From: Epiperipatus broadwayi
Taxonomy: Eukaryota; Onychophora; Udeonychophora; Euonychophora; Peripatidae
NCBI GenBank assembly: GCA_028023455.1
Contig: JAQFVV010006638.1
Coordinates: 514,707-578,706, forward strand
DNA length: 64,000 nt
Direction of reading: 5' to 3'
The notes under the pieces were generated by a model, which ran no database searches, was not told where the DNA came from, and saw only the letters and a list, made by a program, of their open reading frames with translations. Positions 37,818 through 49,480 of the stretch are shown piece by piece. A program made the translations under genes and the position numbers. Position 1 is the first letter of the stretch. Every line of letters starts with the position of its first letter.

Positions 37818-40800
37818 TGAAACGGAAACCTCCCAATCTCTTTCTGTTTCACCATCAACCTAATGACCTACTCATCTGAACTAGTTTCGAACCTATCTTA
37901 AATGTAAAAATGTTATATATAAGTCGAGTGGGAAAACTTTGCTATCATGGCCGCTTGAATGGTATCATCCATTTACATACGAAAACATGCTATAATTAGA
38001 CAGGTTTGATAAAATTATAGCGTAGAAATACTCATAAATTATTATAAAATGTTTTATTAATTTTCAGTCAATTCTTAATTATATTCGCTATTATATTCAT
38101 ATGTGGATAAATAATTTAAACTTTGGAATAATGGCAAAATGATTTATATATATGTTTAAGTTTAAATAAAAATAATGTAAAATGTTTTCTTTATGATATA
38201 TTCACGGTTTTCTGATTTAATGTTTTACATATATAATTGAAACTAAAGTATTTTTCTTTAAATTTGCTTTTTTTTAATAAACAAATAATATTGTAAAAAC
38301 AAATATGTTAAAAGTTATTTATTTCAGTAAAATAAAAATCCGTTTATAATTAAAAATGAGAATTTTGTGTAAACAAGAAATCAATTAGTGACCACACCCG
38401 GGGGTAAAAAGTAAAATCTAGTTTACCAATTGATTTTGTTTCAACAAAAGACTTTATCATTAAATCAGAATACCGTTCCTTCTGCTAACTTTAACATTTC
38501 ATAACACCTAAAAAGGAATTTAATTAATGAAACTGAATCAAATTATATAATTTATATATTTTAATAATTTTTTAAGTAAATTAAATATAACACCTCGGAG
38601 ACTTTATCAGTAGTAAAAATTAAATTATATTATTTTGTTTAATTAAAAGTCAATTGGTCCTGAGGCAAACGAAATTCCAAAAAGGTGTTAAGGTTTAGTG
38701 AAAATATTTAAATAGGCCTTATTTTAAGCGGGAAGATAGACTCCATCTTGCTGTTGAAGAGCTGTTAATATCAGAAGCTATAAATTGTTTAATTTTACCA
38801 TGTCTGGCTAAAATCAGCCAGAATTTTGCTGCCATTCCCGTGATGGAACGTCCAAAGTTCAATCCATCCAATGCCGAAGCAACAGCCAACAAGCTTATAC
38901 CAAATAAAAGATGCCGTAAGCCACTAAAAGGGACTTGCCTTCATTCCAACACCATTTTAAAATCATCTCCCAACTAAATTGAAGATGCCATAGCCACCAA
39001 AAAACTCACCTTCGTTCCAGTTTGAATATCTCCAGTCCAACTAGAGAAGAACTGTTTTAATATTAAAATTGCAGAGCTCTGTGTAAATTTCAAAACAATC
39101 ATTATTTATTCAAAATCAGATTAGCTAACAATATTATTTTAACTCCTTTCTAAATTTTTTTCTAAATAATATTTGAATTCTATAAAATGTAATAATTTTG
39201 CTCATTTTTCTTTATTAATTCAATATTTTGCTATATAACTTAATCACTGCAGTATATTTGCTTTCTTTTTGATTATTTTAATGATTATTAGTTATACCTA
39301 TGTTTTGAAATGGCGTGCATTTAATTACCGAGTATGTTTTTTTAAAAGATATAATTTAAAATCTTTGAATTATTAGTTATTATAGTGTCATTTCGTGCGC
39401 TGTTTTGAAAACCTAATTTCTAAATAGCGGCGACCCGATTGTGTTCGTTGTTATTTGGTCATCTATTAATTAATTAATATAAATATAAAATGTGGCTTTT
39501 CAACCTTTAATTATTATGTTACTAAAGATTAAACTAGCCTGGAGTGTAATTACAAGTATATTTTTTTAGTAAAGTATTCGTAAGTCCCTTTATTTAAATA
39601 TACTTTTCTTCCTTTTTAAAAGTTTAGTAGTTATAAATAACTAAAGAGATTAAATGGGATAAAGTAAAGTTTGTTTATATATATTCCCATCAGTAGCATA
39701 TACATATTTCTCATGCTATGGAAGAGTTGGCTCTTTTTATCAAGCTGATAAACTTGTGTTCATTTAATATATATTTAATTTATAATATACTTCGGCTTGG
39801 CGGATGTGGAATTTATTAATATTTTATCGTTGTGTTGTTTTGTTTATATATATATATATAAGATGGAGCCATGGTAAGTCCAGCCCATCTTCCTCTTTTA
39901 TGGGTAGTGCAGTAGTGAAATCTGAGCTACGGGCCAGATTAGCATGTGAGTCCCCCACTTCTTATAAAGGTTCCCTTTTACAGCATGACGACCGGTGTTG
40001 TTTGTCACGAAAACCCTAAAACTATTCTTCCATCCGCAGAGCAACTTTATTATTATATTTTACTTATGCCTAGCATATTAGTAAAATTTCTATAGCCAAC
40101 TCTCCCTCCCTAATATGCAGTCTTCGTTGTTGATCCAAAGCATTCTTGAAAACCCTTTTGATCTTAAGCTATCTGGGATGCTTGATGCCCATATTTAATA
40201 TAAAAAGTAATTATAATCACATGTATTATTAAACTTCACTCCAGACTTGGTTTGATTTCACGTATAATAGCCACTCAAACTGATTAGAAAAAGGGCATAA
40301 CTAATAAGTGAATGTAGTGATTAGTTGTATAGCGTGATATTTGATTCCATTAAATAATAGCGACAAAACCTATTTGCCAACGTATCAATTATTTTTCAAA
40401 TGGCCTAAAGAAATGTTATTTTATAAATTAAATGCCTGCGAGCATTTGCCAACAATAATGTTATTCAAAATACATCTCAAATTGTCAATAAACATATTTT
40501 TAATTCATCATATATCACTTTCTGTCTTATTATTAAATCAATCCAATTCACTAATTGCCCATAGCTATTCATTAGTAAAACCCCTATTAAATTAATATAT
40601 TAGATTTTATCTTTGGAATGTCTCTAGTATTTAAGTTGTTTATATATATGTTTAAGTCCATGAGTCTTATTGTTTTCTCCAATTTGCTAGTGGGCCGGAT
40701 TAAGAATTAATTCTCTTGTGCCATCATTGTTATGTTGTCTATTAGGTGTTTGATCTGGTGCTTGGAGAGTGGGTTCGAATCCAGGCTGGTCCCTGAGCTA

Positions 40801-40882
40801 AATCTCTGGCTTGACTGGGTTTGAAGTACATTTGGTGAGTTCCAGCTCGTGTTATATGGATAAGCATGTTTTGACCGGCACA
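37818..40882 (+). repeat. E3 left LTR
   Basis: 3065 bases. The first 30 bases include GAAACGGAAA and TTTCTGTTTC, which can pair. A TATA-like TATTTAAATAGG lies near 38704-38715 (TATATAAATAGG in the right copy), followed by leader-like sequence with many CCA and GAAG triplets. GGTTCGAATCC, a perfect Pol III B-box consensus, is at 40772-40782. Small open frames such as 40341-40595 are not supported as genes. Confidence 0.85.
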
Positions 40883-41609
40883 TAGGGTTTTTTTTTCCGT
40901 GTTTGGATGCCCATTGTGTGGCTTCGATAGAAACATCTACATACCCTGAGTTATGGACTTTTGTGTGTATACAGCAAAAAATTTATTAAATTTATTTTGT
41001 GTCTTTCCTGTTCACTGGTGACTGGCACCCGAGGATGATTGATCAAGTTATAAGTCATCCTCTTATAAATTTGTCATTAGGGCGGCAGAGAAAAGAAATT
41101 TAGATTAAAAGAAAAGGAGGATAAGGGTAAATGGAATTAGGTCATAAGCATGAACTATTTAAGTATATATGAAGAGACCGGGAGTGAGTTAAGTTTTTAT
41201 TAAGTCATTTTTAATATTAATATATGTGTTATACTTTAGGTATATAGACGGGAAAAAAAAAAGATTTTTTTTTTACATTTTCATATACTTTATTAAAGCT
41301 AAAAAAAAAAGTAGGGATTTTTTTTTTAAAATAAGAAGTTTCGTATATTTTATTAAATAAAAAAAAAGTAGGGAGATGAAATTTTTTTCCTTGATTGTTA
41401 TATGTTGGATGGGCATCAAAATGGTGTAGGCTTGTAGATATATTAGTGAGTTAGGCATAGAGTTGGGATGAAAGTGAACAAGTCATTCTTGAAGGGGAGA
41501 GCAGCAAACAGCCGTATTAAAAGTATAAAAGTTTTAAAAATCAAATATTTATTAGGTGCAATAATAATAATTTTGAAAGGATTATACAGGATAACAGAAA
41601 ACTGTAGCT
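40883..41609 (+). other. E3 5' interior / leader
   Basis: From the LTR end to the first ATG of the gag-like region. A primer binding site was not settled: GTGTTTGGATGCCC lies near 40899-40912, and TGGCACCCGAGG (near 41023) resembles known PBS sequences but is 140 bases in. Three A- or T-rich tracts occur at 41245-41370. Confidence 0.4.
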
Positions 41610-42930
41610 ATGACAGAGAATTTAGTTACAGAAATATCGGAACAGATACCGATAAAGGAGGTTAAGCAGGAAGGCTGGGATTTGAATTGGTTGCTGAGAC
41701 AGCTTAGACGGGATGCAGAAAAAAGGGATGAAAAATATAGACAGGATGCAGAAAAAGGGATGTTAGAGAGGATGCAGAGGTAAGGGATCAGAAAATGTCA
41801 CAAAGATTTAAAACCCTTGGCAGAGATATTAGACAAGAGATGGCAGACAGAGATAAAAGGCTGGAAAAAATGTTGTGCCAAGATCTACAGGAATTGTCAA
41901 CCAGCTGCCAGCAGAAATCTGAAGAAATTAGGGGAGAATTTAAAGAAATGTTACATAAAAACCAAGAAGAAAATAGCAAGGAATTTGTTATGATTAAAGA
42001 AGAAGTTAAGGCTTTAGTTGAACAAGTAGAATGTCAAGAAAAGCGTTTGAAAGAAATGATCTTTAAAGTGGGGGCAGAATTTAACAGTAAATTCCAAGAG
42101 TGTGAGGAAGCTCAAAAGGAAATTATAAATGAAATATGTAAAATCAGAGAAAATTTAATGGAAAGAAAATCAAATGGTGCCAAAGAAGAAAATGTTATGA
42201 CAGCGTATACTCAAGAGTTGAAAGATGTAGCAGAAATAAAAGAAGAAAAAAGGGAAATTAAGGAAAGCAGCTTGGCTAGTGATTACCAAGATAAAAGACT
42301 TAATAGACATGAGATAGTGCAAGTTATTGGCCAGAGTGAAGATGATACTGAAAATAATTTTAGAGAGAGCGAAGCCAAAGTCGATCAGGAAAATACCATA
42401 ATAAAAGAAAATAACTTTTTAAGCGAACATAAGTGCCAGATCAATGATGAAAATAACATGTTTTCTCTGTATGAAGAACAAATTAGGTTGGAAAAGAATG
42501 AATCCCAATTGACGCAAAGTCAAAGCAAGGAATAGGGAAAAGCACTTGATAGAGAAAAGACCATTAAAAGGAAAGAATGTAAAATTTATGCAAGAAATGG
42601 TAAACATGGTTGATACAAATAAGAGAGAGCATCTAGGCACCCCACACCAAGAAAATCCTATAGAAAATACTAGTGAATTATCTGTAGCAAAACAGGAACC
42701 CAAGTTTGAAGAAAAAGATCTCAAGCTGCATAATAAGATACCTTATGAAGGTAGCGAATTCGCACGAAGTTTGGAAATGCACCCTAAGTGATCTCCTGTG
42801 AGGTTGAAAGAAGAATATGATGGTTGGACAACCGATGATGATCTGTTAGAATGTTGTTTCAACTCCGGCATGGAGTTATTCTTTAAACAACCCCAGATCC
42901 TATTTAAATTGTTAGTTTTTTTGTGTGTGA
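41610..42930 (+). pseudogene. E3 coiled-coil, gag-position protein (broken)
   Basis: ATG at 41610 begins MTENLVTEISEQIP and runs 57 codons to a stop. A one-base loss in an A-run near 41750 (five A where an adjacent repeat has six) explains the break. The other frame then stays open through 42535 (246 codons from 41795) as continuous coiled coil: RDIRQEMADRDKRLEKML, EEVKALVEQVECQEKRL, KEIINEICKIRENL. After a stop, a third frame (42546-42791, 81 codons) and its continuation past a TGA (EEYDGWTTDDDLLECC) look like further coding. I see neither the tryptophan-rich capsid-like block of the E1 and E2 gags nor a zinc knuckle. Its position after the LTR suggests a Gag or Gag-like role, but this is inference. 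Confidence 0.6.
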
Positions 42931-43061
42931 GTGATTTGATCTTTTTACATACCATTTATATATATATTATACACTTGATATTTTATCTATATACACTTTA
43001 TATATTATACACCTTATGTTTTATCCATATATCATATATAAACAATATATATTACACACTT

Positions 43062-43062
<1 letters not shown>

Positions 43063-43124
<62 letters not shown>
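43063..43124. repeat. (TA)n microsatellite
   Basis: Alternating TA leading directly into a 55-bp inverted repeat arm. Confidence 0.95.
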
Positions 43125-43128
<4 letters not shown>

Positions 43129-43388
43129 TTCAAAACAATACAATAATTAATACAGTAACAATATTTTAAACAAATATATGCCAATTTAATAGAAGTACTT
43201 TCAACTATCTATGTAGTCGTTGTCAATTAGACTCAAATTGTATTAGAAAAAACCGTTACAAATGTAAACAAAAGCAATACGTCATACATCAATTTTCCCA
43301 CAATTCATTAATTTTTATATTGGCTGTCTGTCTATTTGTTTAAAATATTGTTACTGTATTAATTATTGTATTGTTTTGAATAATTATA
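43121..43388. repeat. Perfect 55-bp inverted repeat with 158-base loop
   Basis: Arms 43121-43175 and 43334-43388 are exact reverse complements. The loop contains AAGTACTTTCAACTAT and TTGGCTGTCTGT, which resemble sequence at 49725-49850 downstream of the Penelope-like element (AGTACTTTCAAGTAT, TTGGCTGTTTT). It may be an inserted repeat inside E3 rather than part of it. Confidence 0.9.
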
Positions 43389-44093
43389 TATATTTTATTA
43401 TAATTGGAATACAGACATTGATTAATAATTTATATATATTAGAAAAAAACTAACTCTACAATTTTTTTTTTTGACCATGTATACTCATTTGGGTATATAT
43501 CTGTTTAAGTTTAAAATATTAACTAATAACCGATAATTTCATTATGTGTATTGATAATTGTGAAAAGCATTAAATTTATTATATAGTATAACATTTTCTA
43601 CACGTAAAAAAAAGCCATAATTTATCTCTGTGTTTACATAAGTAAAGTCTTTTTTTTTATTTGTTTTTTTTTTTACTAAGTTTGCTGATATAAAATGGAA
43701 ACCTCCCAATCTCTTTCCGTTTCACCATCAACCTAATGACCTACTCGTCTGAACTAGTTTCGAACCTATCTTAAATGTAAAAATATTATATATAAGTCGA
43801 GTGGGAAAACTTTGCTATCATGGCCGCTTGAATGGTATCATCCATTTACATACGAAAACATGCTATAGTTAGACAGGTTTGATAAAATTATAGCGTAGAA
43901 ATGCTCATAAATTATTATAAAATGTTTTATTAATTTTCAGTCAATTCTTAATTATATTCGTATGTGGATGGATAATTTAAACCTTGGAATAACAGCAAAA
44001 TGATTTATATATATGTTTAAGTTTAAATAAAAATAATGTAAAATGTTTTCTTTATGATATATTCACAGTTTTCTGATTTAATGTTTTACATAT

Positions 44094-44567
44094 TTGCCTA
44101 GTGTATATAATATATTAAATAAAAAAAGTAAAAATTATATAGATAAAAACATTAACGTGGGATGGGCTAATAGCAAAAATTTGGATAAATTGATAACTAA
44201 TTGTAGAATGAAAGATGATATAAAATATAAGAGAGGAATGGTTTATAAAATTAGATGTAATTTTTGTAATATGATTTACTATGGCCAGACGTCAAAGCAA
44301 TTGGGAGAAAGAGCTAAAGAACACAATGATGCTATTGCTAGGAAAGATGATAGATCTGTGTTATATGTTCATTATTTGCAGTATGGACATAAAATGAATT
44401 GTATTGATAATATAAGTGTTCTTGATTACATTAAAAATGTTAATAGACGTAAAATATATGAAACAAACTACATCATGTATAATAAAAACAACTGTATGAA
44501 TATATACAAAACATCCATTAAGTTAAATAATAAGTGGTTAATGGATAAAGAATGGATAGTTAATTAA
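44094..44567 (+). CDS. Penelope-like GIY-YIG endonuclease fragment
   Basis: 157 open codons with no internal stop; the beginning is set by truncation, not by a true start. The GIY-YIG endonuclease domain starts at about residue 50 with VYKIRCNFC, the CxxC pair of Penelope-like endonucleases lying between the two halves of the signature. Then IYYGQTSKQLGERAKEH supplies the YIG half, the catalytic-type Arg (about 73) and the His (about 77). Later come YVHYLQYGH and RRKIYETNYI, with the Glu and following residues typical of the fold. In a full element this domain follows the RT and nicks target DNA. The RT is absent here, so the fragment cannot retrotranspose alone, though the endonuclease reading frame is undamaged. 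Confidence 0.85.
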   Translation: MPSVYNILNKKSKNYIDKNINVGWANSKNLDKLITNCRMKDDIKYKRGMVYKIRCNFCNMIYYGQTSKQLGERAKEHNDAIARKDDRSVLYVHYLQYGHKMNCIDNISVLDYIKNVNRRKIYETNYIMYNKNNCMNIYKTSIKLNNKWLMDKEWIVN

Positions 44568-44739
44568 TTAATATATGTGGATATATATCCATTCAATATA
44601 TATAACAGAGTAATTTTGTAGTAGAATTGAGGGGGAAAAAATCACATAATAGATCATGTCAGATATCCATTTGTTTATCTATCTTCTCTCATGTGTTTAT
44701 ATAGATGTTGCTGTATGTGCTTTAAATCGTGGAGACATA

Positions 44740-44773
44740 TTGAAAAGGGCAAAAAAAACATAATTTGCCGAAA
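44740..44773 (+). ncRNA. Hammerhead-ribozyme-like motif in Penelope 3' tail
   Basis: UUGAAAA, one extra G, stem GGCAAA, an A-rich loop, stem UUUGCC, then GAAA. Penelope-like elements are known to carry hammerhead ribozymes near their ends. Here the core box is UUGANAA instead of CUGANGA. Stem III and the cleavage site were not resolved. Confidence 0.35.
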
Positions 44774-46251
44774 AAGGCTTTTATATAATAATTTTATAAT
44801 TTGTAATCTTTGTTGCTTGTATATATGTATTTTTAAACATATTTGACAATTGAAACTAAAGTATTTTCTTTAAATTTGCTTTTTTTTAATAAACAAATAA
44901 TATTGTAAAAACAAATATGTTAAAAGTTATTTATTTCAGTAAAATAAAAATCCGTTTATAATTAAAAATGAAAATTTTGTGTAAACAAGAAATCAATTAG
45001 TGACTGTACCCGGGGTAAAAAGTAAAATCTAGTTTACTGATTGATTTTGTTTCAACAAAATACTTTATCATTAAATCAAAATACCGTTCCTTCTGCTAAG
45101 CTTTAACATTTTATAACACCTAAAAAGGAATTTAATTAATGAAACTGAATCAAATTATATAATTTATATATTTTAATATTTTTTTAAGTAAATTAAATAT
45201 AACACCTCGGAGACTTTATCAGTAGTAAAAATTAGATTATATTATTTTGTTTAATTAAAAGTCATTTGGTCCCAAGGCAAATAAAATTCCAAAAAGGTGT
45301 TAAGGTTTAGTGAAAATATATAAATAGGCCTTATTTTAAGCAGGAAGATAGACTCCATCTTGCTGTTGAAGAGCTGTTAATATCAGAAGCTATAAATTGT
45401 TTAATTTTACCATGTCTGGCTAAAGTCAGGCAGAATTTTGCTGCCGTTCCCATGATGGAACGTTCAAAGTTCAATCCATCCAATACCGAAGCAACAACCA
45501 ACAAGCTTATACCAAATAAAAGATGCCGTAAGCTGCTAAAAAGGTCTTGCCTTCATTCCAACACCATTTTAAAATTGTCTCCCAACTAAATTGAAGATGC
45601 CATAGCTGCCAAAAAACTCACCTTCGTTCTAGTTCGAATATCTCCAGTCCAACTACAGGAGAACTGTTTTAATATTAAAATCGCAGAGCTGTGTAAATTT
45701 CTCAACAATCATTATTTTTTCAAAATCAGGTTAGCTAAACATATTATTGTAACTCCTTTCTAAATTGTTTTCTAAATAATATTTGAATTCTATAAAATGT
45801 AATAATTTTGCTCGTTTTTCTTTATTAATTCAATATTTTGCTATATAACTTAATCACTGCAGTATATTTGCTTTCCTTTTGATTATTTTAATAATTATTA
45901 GTTATACCTACATTTCGAAATGGTGTGCATTTAATTACCAAATATGTTTTTTTAAAAGATATAATTTAAAATCTTTGAATTATTAGTTATTATAGTGTCA
46001 TTTCGTGCGCTGTTTGTGCTCATTGTTATTTAGTCATTTATTAATTAATTAATATAAATATAAAATGTGGCTTTTCAACCTCTAATTATTATGTTACTAA
46101 AGATTAAACTAGCCTGGAGTGTAATTACAAGTATATTTTTTTAGTAAAGTATTCGTAAGTCTTTTTATTTAAATATACTTTTCCCCCTTTTTAAAAGTTT
46201 AGTAGTTATAGATAACTAAAGAGATTGAATGGGATAAAGTAAAGTTTGTAT

Positions 46252-46279
46252 ATATATATATATATATATATATATGCTA

Positions 46280-46320
<41 letters not shown>
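46252..46320. repeat. (TA)n expansion inside the E3 right LTR
   Basis: Nearly 70 bases of TA with one GCTATGA interruption; the left LTR has only GTTTATATATATTCCC at the same place (39671-39686). Confidence 0.9.
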
Positions 46321-46323
<3 letters not shown>

Positions 46324-46481
46324 CCATCAGTAGCATATACATATTTCTCATGCTACAGAAGAGTTGGCTCTTTTGATCAAGCTGATAAACTTGTGTTCAT
46401 TTAATATATGATATCTAATTTATAATATACTTCAGTTTGGCGGATGTGGAATTCATTAATATTTTATCATTGTGCTGTTTT

Positions 46482-46512
<31 letters not shown>

Positions 46513-47310
46513 AGATGGAGCCATGGTAAGTCTATCCCATCTTCCTCTTTTATGGGTAGTGCAGTAGTGAAGTCTGAGCTATGGGCCAGATTAGCATGTA
46601 AGTCCCCCACTTCTTATGAACCAAATAAAGGTTCCCTTTTAGCAGCATGATGACTGGTTATGGGTAAACTGGTGTTTGTCATGAAAACCCTAAAACTATT
46701 CTTCCATCTGCAGAGCAACTTTATTATTATATTTTACTTGTGCCTAGCATATTAGTAAAATCTCTATAGCCAACTCTCCCTCCCTAATATGCAGTCTTCA
46801 GCGTTGATCCGAAGCATTCTTGAAAACCCTTTTGATCTTAAGCTATCTGGGATGCTTGATGCCATATTTAATATAAACAGTAATTATAATCACATGTATT
46901 ATTAAACTTCACTCCAGACTTGGTTTGATTTCACGTATAATAGCCACTCGAACTGATTAGAAAAAGGGCATAACTAATAAGTGAATGTAGTGATTAGTTG
47001 TATAGTGTGATATTTGATTCCATTAAATAATAGCAACAAAACCTATTTGCCAACGTATCAATTATTGTTCAAATGGCCTAAAGAAATGTTATTTTATAAA
47101 TTAAATGCCTGCGTGTATTTGCCAACAATAATGTTATTCAAAATACATCTCAAATTGTCAATAAACATTTTTAATTCATCATATATCAGTATCTGTCTCA
47201 TTATTAAATCAATCCAATTCACTAATTGCCCATAGCTATTCATTAGTAAAACCCCTATTAAATTAATATATTTCAGATTTTATCTTTGGAATGTCTCTAG
47301 TATTTAAGTT

Positions 47311-47312
<2 letters not shown>

Positions 47313-47350
<38 letters not shown>
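47313..47350. repeat. (TA)n expansion inside the E3 right LTR
   Basis: About 38 bases against about 10 in the left LTR (near 40639-40650). Confidence 0.9.
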
Positions 47351-47353
<3 letters not shown>

Positions 47354-47579
47354 TAAGTCCATGAGTCTTATTGTTTTCTCCGATTTGCTAGCGGGCCGGA
47401 TTAAGAATTAATTCTCATGTGCCATCATTGTTATGTTGTCCATTAGGGGTTTGATCTGGTGCTTAGAGAGTGGGTTCGAATCCAGTCTGGTCCCTGACCT
47501 AAATCTCTGGCTTGACTGGGTTTGAAGTACATTTGGTGAGTTCCAGCTCGTGTTAGATGGATATGTTTTGACCGGCACA

Positions 47580-49480
47580 ATATATATATATATTAAAAAT
47601 AAGTCAATAAAAAATAATCTAAGTAATGAAATTAAAACAAAATATAAAATACTATTTACTAATATGAAAGTAAAACAATTAATTAATGAAAAAGAATATA
47701 GATGTTTATATCCTACGGTGATTGAACATCCTACTATGTTTGGAAAAGTTAAAACACAAAAAGATAATATGCCAGTAAGAGCAATATTAGATTTTAAGAA
47801 TTATGTGCTGAAAGGTTTGTGTGATATAGTATATAAAAAAATTATTGATAGTATAGGTTTTGGGAAATATTGCATTAAAAGCTCAGAGGAAATTATTAAT
47901 AAACTACAGAATGTGAAATTAAATAGGAATGGAAATATTGTATCATTTGATATTGAAAAGATGTATCAAAGTATACCTAGAGAGGAAAGTATAAAAGTAG
48001 TTATGAAAAAAATAAAGAATTATGGTGATATATCAAAGGAATGGATATTTATTATTAATGAAGCTTTATTGTTAATAAGTGAAACATTGTACTTTAAATA
48101 TAAAAATGAATTTTGAAAAGTAACTAAAGGATGGGTTATGGGATGTTCCATTAGTGGTATTTTATCGTCTATTATGATTGATTATATTGAGGAAAATGTA
48201 ATTGATAAATATATAAAAATGAAAGAAAATTATACAATATCATAGATATGTTGATGATATACTTATAATAGGTAATAGCAGAAGTATCAATAATGCATTT
48301 AATGAAATAAATAATAATAATAATAGATATGGTATTAAATTTATGATAGAAAATGGAGAGGAAGGATTAAAATATTTAGATATTTTTATGAGGAAGGATA
48401 TAACAGGTAATATTGTTGTAAGACATTATATTAAAGAGAAAGATAAGAGGTATAATAGATCCAAGTTCATATCAACCATGGTCTCAAAAAATGGCAGCAA
48501 TGAAAGGGTTTAAAGAGAAAAATGATAGATTAACTTTAGATAAAGATGTAGCATTAATGCAAAAGTTGGAGGTTGAAAATGATTATATTAGTATGGGATA
48601 TAAAAAGAAAAATATAAGTAAATTTTTTAAAAATAAAAATAAAGATAGTAGATAATATAATAATCACAAATTAACTATAAATAATAAATGGATTTCAATT
48701 CCATATTTTGATAAAGTATATAAAGAATTGGTAATGGAAAAATTACCTAATAATATTAAAATAGGATGGAAAAACAGTAGATCATTAGGGAAATGGATAT
48801 GTAATATAGAAAATAATAATGAGAATGATAAAGCTGGTTTAGTATATAAGATTATTTGTTAATTTTGTAACAAGATATATATTGGTCAGTCAGAGAAAAC
48901 TGCATTAGAAAGAGGTAAAGAACATGATAGAGCAATTAAAAGGAAGGATATGAGATCAGGGATTTATTTACATTTTTTAAATACTGGACAAGGAATAAAT
49001 TGTGAAAAAAACATTCAAGTAATTAAATATATAAAGAAGTATAGTGAGAGGATATGTTATGAATCTTTGTATATATAAGAGAATTTTGAAAAATGTATGA
49101 ATATAGTTAAAGGTTCTGTAAAATTGGCTGGAAAATGGATGTTATTAGATAGCTGGAAAATTTAAGTCAAGTATGTATATATTTATATTGATAATTATCA
49201 TTCTAATTATGATAGGTTTAAATTATTAAATATAGTTATAATATGTAAAAAAGAGAAAATTAGGAAATTTATAAATAATATTAAAATATAAATATGTGAT
49301 TATATAATGTAAATACATGATTATAATTTATAAGTATAATGTAAAATGAAACCTATAGATGGAGTTGCTGTAAAATAGAAAGAATTATAATATAACTTTG
49401 TGTATTTACATCTTGATAAGCCTCCAATATAGAAGCGAAATCCAGGTTGATAAGGTTTATTAAACATAATATTTTTTAAA
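47580..49480 (+). pseudogene. Penelope-like element: RT plus GIY-YIG, 5'-truncated and decayed
   Basis: Begins in TA repeats right at the end of E3 and lacks the protein N-terminus. The open frame to 48116 carries the RT fingers (PTMFGKVKTQKDNMPVRAIL) and motif A (SFDIEKMYQSIP, Asp about residue 134). After a TGA the frame gives motif B (GWVMGCSISGILSS). A frame change near 48235 gives motif C, HRYVDDILII (48241-48270). Another shift near 48455 gives SSYQPWSQKMAAMKGF and later IGWKNSRSLGKW. At about 48840-49075 lies the GIY-YIG domain (VYKI, CNKIYIGQSEKTALERGKEH) with one internal stop. RT followed by GIY-YIG is diagnostic of the Penelope-like order. At least five lesions make it inactive. 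It is diverged from the 44094 copy. Confidence 0.87.
49413..49440 (+). ncRNA. Hammerhead-ribozyme-like motif in Penelope 3' tail
   Basis: UUGAUAA, stem GCCUC, loop CAAUAUA, stem GAAGC (4 of 5 pairs), then GAAA, with canonical hammerhead spacing. It lies about 245 bases after the protein end, as in the 44094 copy, and has the same U and A replacements of C3 and G8. Confidence 0.38.

Larger units (their letters stand above)
44094..44847 (+). mobile_element. 5'-truncated Penelope-like element nested in E3 LTR
   Basis: The left-LTR sequence is continuous at the equivalent point (ACATAT then AATTGAAAC near 38227-38240), so everything between 44094 and about 44847 was inserted after E3 integrated. 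ACATAT occurs at both junctions and may be the target duplication. The insertion carries only the GIY-YIG end of the protein plus a 3' tail of about 280 bases. Confidence 0.85.
37818..47579 (+). mobile_element. LTR retrotransposon E3 with about 3-kb LTRs, non-autonomous
   Basis: Two long direct repeats (37818-40882; 43691-47579 including a nested insertion) bound a 2.8-kb interior. The outer ends are TG at 37818 and CACA at 47579, each directly abutting a (TA)n tract, consistent with an ATAT target duplication. The interior has one coiled-coil ORF region and no protease, RT or integrase. The LTR 3' end GACCGGCACA is followed by TA and, about 20 bases on, GTGTTTGGATGCCC. E1 has GACCCGGTACA, TA and ACGTTTGGGGCTG in the same places, so they look related in layout. 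LTR differences and the nested Penelope fragment show it is not recent. Confidence 0.82.
43691..47579 (+). repeat. E3 right LTR with nested insertion
   Basis: Matches the left LTR along its length, apart from the Penelope-like insertion at 44094-44847 and three TA expansions (46252-46320, 46489-46512, 47313-47350) that are short in the left copy. The first dinucleotide is TA where the left copy has TG. The B box GGTTCGAATCC is retained at 47472-47482. Confidence 0.85.

Noticed and set aside
43600-43690. Polypurine tract of E3
   Set aside because: Sequence before the right LTR is T-rich with no purine run, so no tract is claimed.
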